Source of the DNA: Cellulomonas sp. NS3 | GTDB lineage: Bacteria > Actinomycetota > Actinomycetes > Actinomycetales > Cellulomonadaceae | Direction: 5' to 3' | Length of the DNA: 64,000 nucleotides | Assembly (NCBI RefSeq): GCF_024757985.1 | Contig: NZ_CP103289.1 | Coordinates: 1,116,001-1,180,000 of the forward strand | Shown: positions 38,011 to 45,357 of the stretch, one piece after another | How positions within the stretch are numbered: position 1 is the stretch's first letter | Layout of the letters: every line of letters begins with the position of its first letter | Made by a program: the position numbers and the translations under genes | The notes under the pieces: generated by a model | What the model was told of the DNA's origin: nothing | Seen by the model: the letters and a program-made list of their open reading frames with translations, nothing else | Database searches by the model: none

Positions 38011-39455
38011 CCGTCGCGCACCCGGGCGTCACCGTCGACCGCCTGGTGGCCGCGGACCTCCCCGTCCTCGCCCGGCTCGAGCGCGAGCTCTTCGGGGCCG
38101 GCGCGTGGTCGCTCGTGTCGCTCGCGGACGAGATTGCGGGCGAGGACCGCTGGTACGTGGGCGCGCGCGACGCCCAGGGTGAGGTCGTCGGGTACGCGGG
38201 GCTGTGGTTCGACGGCGAGGACGCGCAGGTCATGACCATCGGCACGGCGACGACGCACCAGGGGCAGGGCATCGGGCGCCTGCTGCTCGACGAGCTCGTG
38301 GCCCGGGCCCGCGCGCTCGGTGCCGTGCGCGTGCTGCTCGAGGTGCGCGTCGACAACGAGCCCGCGCTCCGTCTCTACGAGCGCGCCGGGTTCGCGCGGC
38401 TCGGCCGCCGCCGCGGGTACTACCAGCCCGAGAACGTCGACGCGTGGACGATGGGCCTCGCGCTCGACGCGGTCGCCGTCCCGGACGGTCAGGGCGCGGG
38501 CGCGAGCTCGGGCGCGGGCTCGGGTGCGGGTGCGGCCGCGGGCGCGGTTCCGGGTGCGGCCGCCGACGATGCCGACGCCGGGCCCGTCCCCGCCGACGCC
38601 GCCCGGTCCGCGGTCCTCGTCACCGCCGCCGCGCTCGCCGCGCTCCTCGCGCGGGACGGCGACGCGCGCCCGGTCGTGCTCGACGTCCGCTGGGCGCTCG
38701 GGCGGTCCGACGGCGCCGAGCAGCACCGCGCGGGCCACGTGCCCGGTGCCGTCTACGTCGACCTCGAGACCGAGCTGGCCGCGCCCCCGACGCCGCAGGA
38801 CGGCCGCCACCCGCTGCCGGACCTCGCGACCCTCGAGGCGGCGGCCCGCCGCTGGGGCGTGCGCGCGACGACGCCGGTCGTCGCCTACGACGCGGTCGGC
38901 GGGATGTCCGCCGCGCGCGCGTGGTGGCTGCTGCGCTGGGCGGGCCTCACGGACGTGCGGCTGCTCGACGGCGGGCTCGACGCGTGGGTCGCAGCCGGGG
39001 GAGCGCTCGAGCAGGGCGACGTCGTGCCGGAGCCCGGTGACGTCGCGCTCGGGGCGGGGCGTCTGCCGACGGTCGACGCGGACGAGGCCGCCGCGCTCGC
39101 GCGCACCGGGACGCTGCTCGACGCCCGGGCTCCCGAGCGCTACCGCGGTGAGGTCGAGCCCGTCGACCCGCGCGCGGGACACGTCCCGGCCGCGGTGAGT
39201 GCGCCGACCGCGGGCAACCTCGGCCCCGACGGTCGCTTCCTCGACGCCGACGCGCTGCGCGAGCGCTTCGCGGCCCTCGGTGTGCGGCCGGGCGCGGGCG
39301 ACGTCGCCGTCTACTGCGGGTCGGGCGTGACCGCGGCGCACGAGGTCGCGGCGCTCGCGTCGATCGGCGTCGAGGCGCGGCTGTACCCGGGTTCGTGGTC
39401 GCAGTGGTCGAGCGACCCCGACCGTCCCGCCGCCACCGGGCCCGAGCCGGGCTGA
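38007..39455 (+). CDS. Fusion of RimI N-acetyltransferase and tandem-rhodanese sulfurtransferase
   Basis: One uninterrupted 482-aa frame joins two enzymes. Residues 1-155 are a GNAT domain with the acetyl-CoA loop HQGQGIGRLLL (84-94) and DNEPALRLYERAGF, matching RimI, which acetylates N-terminal Ala of S18 and sits in this t6A cluster in many actinobacteria. Residues 160-200 are an Ala/Gly linker. Residues 203-470 are two rhodanese domains as in thiosulfate/3-mercaptopyruvate sulfurtransferases; the second carries the active-site loop CGSGVTA with Cys437, and in the first the loop is AYDAVGGMSA without Cys. No in-frame ATG or GTG lies in the linker, so separate translation of the second half is unlikely unless an unusual start is used. 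Confidence 0.85.
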   Translation: MTVAHPGVTVDRLVAADLPVLARLERELFGAGAWSLVSLADEIAGEDRWYVGARDAQGEVVGYAGLWFDGEDAQVMTIGTATTHQGQGIGRLLLDELVARARALGAVRVLLEVRVDNEPALRLYERAGFARLGRRRGYYQPENVDAWTMGLALDAVAVPDGQGAGASSGAGSGAGAAAGAVPGAAADDADAGPVPADAARSAVLVTAAALAALLARDGDARPVVLDVRWALGRSDGAEQHRAGHVPGAVYVDLETELAAPPTPQDGRHPLPDLATLEAAARRWGVRATTPVVAYDAVGGMSAARAWWLLRWAGLTDVRLLDGGLDAWVAAGGALEQGDVVPEPGDVALGAGRLPTVDADEAAALARTGTLLDARAPERYRGEVEPVDPRAGHVPAAVSAPTAGNLGPDGRFLDADALRERFAALGVRPGAGDVAVYCGSGVTAAHEVAALASIGVEARLYPGSWSQWSSDPDRPAATGPEPG

Positions 39456-39559
39456 CGCGCGGGCCGTTCTCGGGCCGGTCGCCGCAGCGGCGCGACGCGC
39501 GGCCGGGCCGACGTGCCTGACGCACGGCCGCCCGCGCAGGAGCGACCCTCCGCGCCGCC

Positions 39560-39565
39560 TATCCT
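39560..39565 (+). promoter_or_regulatory. Leaderless -10 element of tsaD
   Basis: TATCCT, then 7 bases, then ATG at 39573. Confidence 0.6.
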
Positions 39566-39572
39566 GGGCGGC

Positions 39573-40631
39573 ATGTCTGGTGGACCGCTCGTGCTGGGGA
39601 TCGAGACGTCGTGCGACGAGACCGGGGTCGCGCTCGTGCGCGCGCACGCCGACCGCAGCGAGCTCCTCGTCGACGCGGTCGCGAGCTCGATGGACGAGCA
39701 CGCGCGGTTCGGCGGGATCATCCCGGAGATCGCCTCGCGCGCCCACCTCGAGGCGATGGTGCCGACGATCGAGCGCGCGCTGAGCGAGGCCGGGGTCGCG
39801 CTGTCCGACGTCGACGCGGTCGCGGTGACCGCCGGCCCCGGGCTCGTCGGGCCCCTCACCCTCGGGGCGTCCGCGGCGAAGGCGCTCGCGCTCGGGCTCG
39901 GCGTCCCGCTCTACGGCGTGAACCACGTGATCGGGCACGCGGCCGTCGACGAGCTCGTCGACGGCCTCTTCCCGGACCGGGTGATGGCGCTCGTCGTCTC
40001 GGGCGGGCACTCGAGCCTGCTGCTCGTCGACGACGTCGTCACGGGCGTCACCGAGCTGGGGTCGACGCTCGACGACGCGGCGGGCGAGGCGTTCGACAAG
40101 GTCGGCCGCCTGCTCGGGCTCCCGTACCCGGGCGGCCCGCACATCGACCGGCTCGCGCGCGCGGGGGACCCCACGGCGATCCGCTTCCCGCGCGGGCTGA
40201 CGGCGCCCAAGGACCAGGCGGCGCACGCGTACGACTTCTCGTTCTCGGGGCTCAAGACCGCGGTGGCCCGCTGGGTCGAGGCCCGGCAGGACGCCGGTGA
40301 GCCGCTCCCGCTCGAGGACGTCGCGGCGTCGTTCGCGGAGGCCGTCGCGGACGTGCTGACCGCGAAGACGATCGCCGCGTGCCGCCGCCACGACGTCTCG
40401 ACCCTCGTGGTCGGCGGCGGGTTCTCGGCGAACTCGCAGCTGCGCGAGATGGCCGCGAAGCGCTGCGCCGAGGCCGGTATCGACCTGCGCATCCCGCCGA
40501 TCCGGTACTGCACCGACAACGGCGCGATGATCGCGGCGCTCGGCGCGGCGGTCGTGCGGCGCGGTCTGCCGCCCTCGTCGCTGGACCTCGCGGTGGACTC
40601 CTCGATGCCGCTCACTCAGGTCCTCGTCTGA
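39573..40631 (+). CDS. tsaD: tRNA threonylcarbamoyltransferase TsaD
   Basis: TsaD (352 aa) transfers threonylcarbamoyl to A37 of tRNA with TsaB and Tsa[29 protein letters not shown], the metal site [23 protein letters not shown] and [14 protein letters not shown] are all present. The open frame runs upstream, but ATG 39573 with its close TATCCT is the natural start. It lies downstream of the rimI fusion by 117 bases. Confidence 0.96.
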   Translation: MSGGPLVLGIETSCDETGVALVRAHADRSELLVDAVASSMDEHARFGGIIPEIASRAHLEAMVPTIERALSEAGVALSDVDAVAVTAGPGLVGPLTLGASAAKALALGLGVPLYGVNHVIGHAAVDELVDGLFPDRVMALVVSGGHSSLLLVDDVVTGVTELGSTLDDAAGEAFDKVGRLLGLPYPGGPHIDRLARAGDPTAIRFPRGLTAPKDQAAHAYDFSFSGLKTAVARWVEARQDAGEPLPLEDVAASFAEAVADVLTAKTIAACRRHDVSTLVVGGGFSANSQLREMAAKRCAEAGIDLRIPPIRYCTDNGAMIAALGAAVVRRGLPPSSLDLAVDSSMPLTQVLV

Positions 40632-40685
40632 GCCGGAGCGCACGGAGGACCACCGAGGACCACCGACCGGGGGCGCTTCGACGCG

Positions 40686-41231
40686 TCAGGCCGCCGACGC
40701 CGTGCGGCGCGGCAGGAGCCGCCAGAGCCGCGAGCCGAGCGCGAACCCGACGGCCGCGAGCCCACCGACGACGAGAACGCCCTGCAGCGTGAGGCTCGTG
40801 CCGAGCGAGAGCTCGTCGCCGGTCGCGGTGACGGTCGTCGGCGCGCCGAGGTACTCGAGCGTCACCGTCCCGCCGCCCTGGGCGAGCAGGGTGTCCGCCG
40901 CCCCGCCCCAGTAGGCGAGCAGGCAGAGCCAGGCGCCGAGGAGCACGAGGCCCAGGACGAGCCCGCCGTCCCAGTACCGCGGTCGTTCGCGGCCGAGCTC
41001 GGCGTGGTAGCCGGCCGCGAGGCGGCGGGGCGAGCCGAGGTCGCGCAGCGCCTGCTCCATGCCGGTGTCCGCCGCGGCGGCGTCGATCTCGGCGACGAGC
41101 GACCGGGCGATCCGGCGGTAGTCCTTCGGCGGGTAGTCCTGCATCGCGAGCTCGAAGCGCAGGCGGAACCAGTCGCGGCGGAGGCGGTCGCGCAGACCAG
41201 GCCGGTCGGGGGCGGTGGTGGCGGTGGTCAT
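40686..41231 (-). CDS. HAAS-domain membrane protein partnered with PadR
   Basis: A 181-aa protein with an N-terminal helical domain (RLRFELAMQDYPPKDYRRIA, then MEQALRDLGSPRRLAAGYH) of the HAAS type that pairs with PadR regulators. Two hydrophobic segments follow (about residues 85-105 and 145-165). PadR-HAAS pairs are thought to sense membrane or cell-envelope signals. The ATG overlaps the padR stop by four bases (ATGA). Confidence 0.78.
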   Translation of the reverse strand: MTTATTAPDRPGLRDRLRRDWFRLRFELAMQDYPPKDYRRIARSLVAEIDAAAADTGMEQALRDLGSPRRLAAGYHAELGRERPRYWDGGLVLGLVLLGAWLCLLAYWGGAADTLLAQGGGTVTLEYLGAPTTVTATGDELSLGTSLTLQGVLVVGGLAAVGFALGSRLWRLLPRRTASAA

Positions 41232-41596
41232 GAGGACTCCTTGCTGCGCACCGGCGCGCCGGGCAGGGCCCGGGTCAGCACGGCGTCGACGGTGGCGACG
41301 AGCTCGCGCCACGCCGCCACGGCGTCGTCGCGCTGCGTGGCGCCGGTGGGCGTGGGGACGTAGTACTTGCGGGCGGGGCCGGCCGACGAGGCGACGAGCC
41401 GCGAGGCGATGAGGCCGTCGCGTTCGAGGCGGGTCAGCACGGGGTAGACGGTCCCGGTGGTGATGTCGGTGAGGCCGTCGGTCTGGAGGCGGGTCACGAG
41501 CTCGTACCCGTACGACTCGTGCTCGGTGAGGAGCGTCAGGACGAGGATCGGCAGCACCCCCTTGAGGAGCTGCGGGTCGCGCGGAGCGGTCGGCAC
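41228..41596 (-). CDS. PadR-family transcriptional regulator
   Basis: A 122-aa winged-helix protein. LKGVLPILVLTLLTEHESYGYELV and TTGTVYPVLTRLERDGLI are PadR signatures, and ARKYYVPTPTGA the wing. GTG start with TAGCCT 6 bases upstream and an imperfect palindrome covering the promoter spacer, so it probably represses itself and the HAAS gene. Confidence 0.9.
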   Translation of the reverse strand: MPTAPRDPQLLKGVLPILVLTLLTEHESYGYELVTRLQTDGLTDITTGTVYPVLTRLERDGLIASRLVASSAGPARKYYVPTPTGATQRDDAVAAWRELVATVDAVLTRALPGAPVRSKESS

Positions 41597-41602
41597 GGAC
41601 CC

Positions 41603-41635
41603 AGGCTATACCTGCTAGTGGGCATAACCAAGTAG
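41603..41635 (-). promoter_or_regulatory. padR promoter with overlapping palindrome
   Basis: On the minus strand TTGGTT, 17 bases, TAGCCT (41603-41608), 6 bases, GTG. The spacer is covered by an imperfect inverted repeat, CTACTTGG-TTATG-CCCACTAG (41615-41635, 6 of 8 arm positions paired), a likely PadR operator. Confidence 0.6.
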
Positions 41636-41678
41636 TGAGTCGTGCCAGTGACCCGACGTGGCCCGCCGTGGCCGGGCG

Positions 41679-42824
41679 TCAGAGCGGGCGGCCCGCCCGC
41701 ATCTCGGCGACGAGCGCCGCGACGACCGCGTCCAGCTCGCCGCCGTGCCGCCGGGCGACCGCGCGCTGCCGCTGGTACGAGGCGCCGCGCCGCAGGATGA
41801 CCCGGACCGCGTCGAGCTCGGCCGTGCAGCCCAGCCGCTCCGCGACCGGCGCGAGCTCGACGAGCAGGCGCTCGACCGCGTCGGTCACGAGCTCCTCGTC
41901 GCCCGCCGCGTTGACGATCACGATCGCGTCCATGCCGTAGCGCGCCGAGCGCCACTTGTTCTCCTGGACGAACCACGGCTGCATCGTCGGCAGCTCCTCG
42001 CCGCGGTCGAGCATCGAGGAGAAGTGCTCGACGAGGCAGTGCGTGAGCGCCGCGAGCGCCGTGACCTCGAGCAGGTTCGACGCGCCGTCGCACACGCGGG
42101 TCTCGATCGTGCCGAACCGCGGCGACGGCCGCACGTCCCAGCGCACCTCGTCGAACTGGTCGATCACGCCGGTGTGCAGCATGTCGGCGACGTAGTCCTC
42201 GAGCTGCTCCCAGCGCTCGAACTGGAACGGCAGCCCCGCGGTCGGCAGCTGCTGGAACATCAGCGCACGGTTCGACGCGTACCCGGTGTCCCGGCCGCCC
42301 CAGAACGGGCTCGACGCCGAGAGCGACTGCAGGTGCGCGAAGCACGTGAGCAGCGCGCGCGAGATCGGCAGCACCTTGGAGCGGTCCTCGATGCCGACGT
42401 GGACGTGCACGCCGTAGATGAGCATCTGCCGGCCCCACCACTGCGTGCGGTCGATCAGCGTCGCGTAGCGCTGCTTGTCGGTGACCTTCTGCTGCGCCCA
42501 CCGCGCGAACGGGTGCGTGCCCGCGCACATGAGCTCGACCCGGAGCGGGTCCGTGACCGCGCGGACCTCCTCGATCGCGCGCGCGAGGTCGGCGCCCGCC
42601 TCCCCGACGGTCCGGCACACGCCCGAGACGACCTCGACCGTGTTGAGCAGCAGCTCCTGGCGGATCGCCGGGTGCTCGCGGCCGTCCGCGGGACGCACCG
42701 CGTCGAGCACCGTCTGGGCGACCTGGCGCAGGTCGCCGGAGTCGGCGTCGACGAGCGCGAGCTCCCACTCGAGCCCGACGCTCGAGCGCTCGGACCGGGC
42801 GAACGGCAGCTCCAGGCGGCTCAT
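41679..42824 (-). CDS. YbdK-type carboxylate-amine ligase (glutamate-cysteine ligase family 2)
   Basis: A 381-aa GCS2-family enzyme that ligates glutamate to an amine such as cysteine in an ATP-dependent reaction. SVGLEWELALVDADSGDLRQ opens the fold; MLIYGVHVHVGIEDRSKVLP, FGTIETRVCDGASNLLEV and NKWRSARYGMDA are conserved. The actual substrate is not fixed by sequence. The start overlaps the upstream methyltransferase stop by four bases. Confidence 0.88.
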   Translation of the reverse strand: MSRLELPFARSERSSVGLEWELALVDADSGDLRQVAQTVLDAVRPADGREHPAIRQELLLNTVEVVSGVCRTVGEAGADLARAIEEVRAVTDPLRVELMCAGTHPFARWAQQKVTDKQRYATLIDRTQWWGRQMLIYGVHVHVGIEDRSKVLPISRALLTCFAHLQSLSASSPFWGGRDTGYASNRALMFQQLPTAGLPFQFERWEQLEDYVADMLHTGVIDQFDEVRWDVRPSPRFGTIETRVCDGASNLLEVTALAALTHCLVEHFSSMLDRGEELPTMQPWFVQENKWRSARYGMDAIVIVNAAGDEELVTDAVERLLVELAPVAERLGCTAELDAVRVILRRGASYQRQRAVARRHGGELDAVVAALVAEMRAGRPL

Positions 42825-44074
42825 GCGCGGTCCTCTCCCGAGCCGGTCGCGTCCCCGCCGGCCGCGTCGCCGCCCCCGCCGGTCGCGTGCACGGGCTCGA
42901 CCACGAGCACCTGCTGCGTCCCGGCGACGCGCGTCAGCACGATCGTCGACTCGTGCGGCCCCCGCAGGTCGAGCTGGCGCCGGAGCTGCTCGGGCACGAC
43001 CGCGGTGCCGCGCTTCTTGATCGTGAGGCGCCCGACGCCCCGCTCGCGCAGGTACGTGCGCAGCCGCTTGAGGCCGAAGGGCAGCGTGTCGTGCACCCGG
43101 TACGCCGTGGCGGCGGGGCTGTCGTGGAGCGCGTCGGACGTCACGTAGGCGATCGTGCGGTCCACGAGCCGGCCGTGCACGCGGGCGGCGACCTCGCCGA
43201 CGAGCCCGGCGCGGATCACGGCGCCGTCGGGCTCGTAGAGGTAGCCGCCGACGGGACCGACGTCGGGGACCGGCGGGCCGTCGGGTCCGCTGCGGAGCAC
43301 GTGCGTGCCGCCGGCACCGAGCACGAGCGCGCTGCGTCCCGGCCCCTCGGGCGCGAGCGGGCCGAACCACAGCCCGACCTCGACGACGTCGCCGTCGACC
43401 GAGACCCACTGCGCCTCGGCGTCGTCGGGCAGCGCGCTGTGCGGCAGCCCGGGCCCGAGCTTGAGCCCGAGCGACGGCACGGTTGCGCGCAGCGCGAGCA
43501 GCGCGTCGAGCGACGGCGCGTAGGCGTTCGGGTCGAACACCCGGCTGCCCGACGTCGTGCGCCGCGCGGGGTCGGCGTACAGGCCGTCGACGCCCTCCGC
43601 GGCGAAGTCGGTCACGAGTCCGTCGCCGTGCCGGACCTCGGCCTCGGGGAAGTGGCGCAGGTTGACGGTCGCGACCGACGCGGTGACCTCGTCGACGTCC
43701 GTCGCGAGGACGGTGAGCCCCATGCTCGCGAACGCCATGGAGTCGGCCCCGACGCCCGACGTGAGGTCGGCGACCTTGGTGATGCCGGCGGCGGTGTACC
43801 GGCGGGCGTGGTGCGCGGCGACGACGAGCCGGGTCGCCTGCTCGAGGCCCGCGGGGGTGAAGAGCATGCCGTCCGCGAAGTCGCCGAACTTGGCGTGGGC
43901 CTTCGCCCGGAGGCGGGACTGGGTCAGCGCGGCGGCCACGAGCTCGGCGTCGATGCCCTCCTTGCGCAGGCGCTCCGACAGCGCCATCGCCCGGTGCTCG
44001 TCGTAGGGGGGGAGGGCGCTCAGCAGCGCCCAGCCCGTCGGGCTCAGGAGCTTGGCGAGGCCGGTGGCGTCCAT
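42821..44074 (-). CDS. Class I SAM-dependent methyltransferase with THUMP-like domain
   Basis: A 417-aa protein. VADLTSGVGADSMAFASMGLT is the SAM-binding motif I, VDGLYADPARR a DPA(R)-type motif IV suggesting an RNA or nucleic-acid methyltransferase, and the C-terminal half (RERGVGRLTIKKRGTAV) is THUMP-like. The substrate is unknown. The frame extends 18 codons upstream, but ATG 44074 has AAGGAT 6 bases before it. It is divergent from groES. Confidence 0.82.
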   Translation of the reverse strand: MDATGLAKLLSPTGWALLSALPPYDEHRAMALSERLRKEGIDAELVAAALTQSRLRAKAHAKFGDFADGMLFTPAGLEQATRLVVAAHHARRYTAAGITKVADLTSGVGADSMAFASMGLTVLATDVDEVTASVATVNLRHFPEAEVRHGDGLVTDFAAEGVDGLYADPARRTTSGSRVFDPNAYAPSLDALLALRATVPSLGLKLGPGLPHSALPDDAEAQWVSVDGDVVEVGLWFGPLAPEGPGRSALVLGAGGTHVLRSGPDGPPVPDVGPVGGYLYEPDGAVIRAGLVGEVAARVHGRLVDRTIAYVTSDALHDSPAATAYRVHDTLPFGLKRLRTYLRERGVGRLTIKKRGTAVVPEQLRRQLDLRGPHESTIVLTRVAGTQQVLVVEPVHATGGGGDAAGGDATGSGEDRA

Positions 44075-44080
44075 GCGGCG

Positions 44081-44086
44081 ATCCTT
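44081..44086 (-). promoter_or_regulatory. Leaderless -10 element of the THUMP-like methyltransferase gene
   Basis: AAGGAT on the minus strand, then CGCCGC, then the ATG ending at 44074. Confidence 0.5.
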
Positions 44087-44144
44087 CCACGCCCGCTCCG
44101 GCCGGGCCGCCCGGCGCGGGCGACGCACGCCGCGCCGCGCCGGT

Positions 44145-44171
44145 CTGGCACTCGCCTTGACCGAGTGCTAA
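44145..44171. promoter_or_regulatory. CIRCE operator 1 (HrcA site)
   Basis: CTGGCACTC-N9-GAGTGCTAA, near-perfect to the CIRCE consensus TTAGCACTC-N9-GAGTGCTAA. It overlaps the -35 element of the groES promoter. Confidence 0.9.
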
Positions 44172-44185
44172 CCGCTTCCTAGAGT
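44157..44185 (+). promoter_or_regulatory. groES promoter
   Basis: TTGACC (44157-44162), a 17-base spacer and TAGAGT (44180-44185): a housekeeping-type promoter whose -35 lies inside CIRCE 1 and whose start point lies next to CIRCE 2. Confidence 0.85.
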
Positions 44186-44193
44186 GAGGCGCG

Positions 44194-44220
44194 CTGGCAC
44201 TCTCGGGTTGAGTGTGCCAG
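44194..44220. promoter_or_regulatory. CIRCE operator 2 (HrcA site)
   Basis: CTGGCACTC-N9-GTGTGCCAG, with 8 of 9 arm positions paired, immediately downstream of the groES -10 element. Confidence 0.85.
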
Positions 44221-44318
44221 CAGCACCGGCCGGCTCCCCGGCACCCGCGACGACGGGCGAGCCACACGGTGCGTCATGGACATCACTGAAGAACTCACAT
44301 GCGAAGGGGAGGTCCGCT

Positions 44319-44615
44319 GTGTCGGTCTCCATCAAGCCGCTCGAGGACCGCATCGTCGTCAAGGCCCTCGAGGCCGAGCAGACCACGGCGTCCGGTCTCG
44401 TCATCCCGGACAGCGCCAAGGAGAAGCCCCAGGAGGGCGAGGTCCTGGCGGTCGGTCCCGGTCGTGTCGACGACAACGGCAACCGCGTCCCGCTGGACGT
44501 GGCCGTGGGCGACAAGGTCATCTACAGCAAGTACGGCGGCACCGAGGTCAAGTACTCCGGCGAGGAGTACCTCATCCTCTCGGCGCGCGACATCCTCGCG
44601 GTCGTCGTCAAGTGA
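44319..44615 (+). CDS. groES: Co-chaperonin GroES
   Basis: GroES (98 aa) caps the GroEL cage. [20 protein letters not shown], the mobile loop [18 protein letters not shown] and [19 protein letters not shown] are standard. GTG start after AAGGGGAGG. Two CIRCE sites put it under HrcA. The gene is followed by a terminator and not by groEL, so its partner is encoded elsewhere. Confidence 0.97.
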   Translation: MSVSIKPLEDRIVVKALEAEQTTASGLVIPDSAKEKPQEGEVLAVGPGRVDDNGNRVPLDVAVGDKVIYSKYGGTEVKYSGEEYLILSARDILAVVVK

Positions 44616-44645
44616 CGTCGGGTCAGCGCTGCTGACCGCGTGACA

Positions 44646-44676
44646 GAGCCCCTCCCGGCCTGGCCGGGAGGGGCTC
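44646..44676 (+). terminator. Strong terminator after groES
   Basis: Arms GAGCCCCTCCCGGCC and GGCCGGGAGGGGCTC are perfectly complementary over 15 bp. Confidence 0.8.
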
Positions 44677-44733
44677 CGTCGTGCGTGCGCTCGTGCAGGT
44701 GCCCGGGCGCGCAGGTGCCCGGACATGCACGAA

Positions 44734-44759
44734 GCCCCTCCGGACGAACCAGGAGGGGC
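44734..44759 (-). terminator. Terminator of the whiB gene
   Basis: Arms GCCCCTCC and GGAGGGGC (8 bp, 10-base loop), just downstream of the minus-strand whiB stop. Confidence 0.6.
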
Positions 44760-44812
44760 CTCGGCGACGTGGGCCCGCGGTCAGGCGGGCGGTCGTGCGG
44801 GTGCGGCGTGCG

Positions 44813-45109
44813 TCAGACGGCGGCCTGGCGGGTCGACGGCCGGGCGAGGATCGCGGCGCGCTCGTCCTCGGACAGCCCGCCCCAGACGCCGTACGGCTCG
44901 CGGACGGCGAGCGACTGCTCGCGGCACTCCTTGAGCACCGGGCACGTGGCGCAGATGGCCTTGGCGGCCTCGGCGCGACGACGGCGGGCCGAGCCGCGCT
45001 CTCCCTCCGGGTGGAAGAACAGGTTCTCGTCGGCGTCGCGGCAGGCGCCCTCGAACTGCCACTCCCACAGGTCCATCACCGGTCCGGGCAAACGCGAGAT
45101 CTCAGCCAT
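44813..45109 (-). CDS. WhiB-family iron-sulfur regulator (WhiD/WhiB3 position)
   Basis: A 98-aa Wbl protein. Cys23, Cys53, Cys56 and Cys62 are the four 4Fe-4S ligands and GVWGG (74-78) is the turn that contacts the sigma factor. Wbl proteins bind region 4 of the principal sigma factor and act as co-regulators of redox or developmental genes. Its place beside groES and near a BldM-like gene and guaB matches, from memory, whiD of Streptomyces and whiB3 of Mycobacterium. ATG 45109 is chosen over the longer frame because AAGGAGG stands before it. Confidence 0.93.
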   Translation of the reverse strand: MAEISRLPGPVMDLWEWQFEGACRDADENLFFHPEGERGSARRRRAEAAKAICATCPVLKECREQSLAVREPYGVWGGLSEDERAAILARPSTRQAAV

Positions 45110-45213
45110 GGGGTCCTCCTTGACGAGCTGTGCGCCGGCGGGGGTCCCGCGGGCGGAAGTTGTGTCGACGAGAGACCGGGGCCGAAGCCCTGACCTGCTG
45201 CGTCTGAAGCGAG

Positions 45214-45242
45214 ACACTACAACCGAGTCAGAAGTTGTTCAA
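45214..45242 (-). promoter_or_regulatory. Promoter of the whiB gene
   Basis: On the minus strand TTGAAC (45237-45242), 17 bases, TAGTGT (45214-45219). The predicted leader to the ATG is about 100 bases. Confidence 0.7.
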
Positions 45243-45275
45243 GCCCCCTGTTCGAGAACGCTTCACCTTCGAGGC

Positions 45276-45300
45276 GCACGTGACCAACTTGGTCACGTGC
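45276..45300. promoter_or_regulatory. Perfect 25-bp palindrome between the whiB and merR-type genes
   Basis: Arms GCACGTGACCAA and TTGGTCACGTGC flank a single central C. It lies 34 bases upstream of the whiB -35 and about 20 bases upstream of the likely -35 of the merR-type gene, so it could control both divergent genes. It is a probable operator; the binding protein is unknown. Confidence 0.75.
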
Positions 45301-45321
45301 CCGACTCGCTGCTGGAACGCG

Positions 45322-45351
45322 TTGGCGACCGTGTCAGGACCTGGGCACAAT
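45322..45351 (+). promoter_or_regulatory. Promoter of the merR-type gene, leaderless
   Basis: TTGGCG (45322-45327), 18 bases, CACAAT (45346-45351), then CGCTTC and the ATG at 45358. Confidence 0.6.
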
Positions 45352-45357
45352 CGCTTC

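Noticed and set aside
37953-40643. 896-codon minus-strand frame opposite the rimI fusion and tsaD
   Set aside because: Antisense shadow of clear plus-strand enzymes. The translated sequence is Arg/Ala/Gly-rich with no recognisable motif.
41679-42824. Naming the GCS2-family ligase egtA or gshA
   Set aside because: No ergothioneine or glutathione partner gene is nearby; the YbdK-type assignment is safer.
44734-44759. Reading the second hairpin after groES as part of one CRISPR-like repeat pair
   Set aside because: The two hairpins differ in arm sequence and loop and each sits at the end of a gene; no spacer-repeat pattern exists.
45276-45300. Reading the 25-bp palindrome as a transcription terminator
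   Set aside because: It is not GC-rich at the centre, has no usable loop and no T-run, and lies upstream of divergent genes, not after one.
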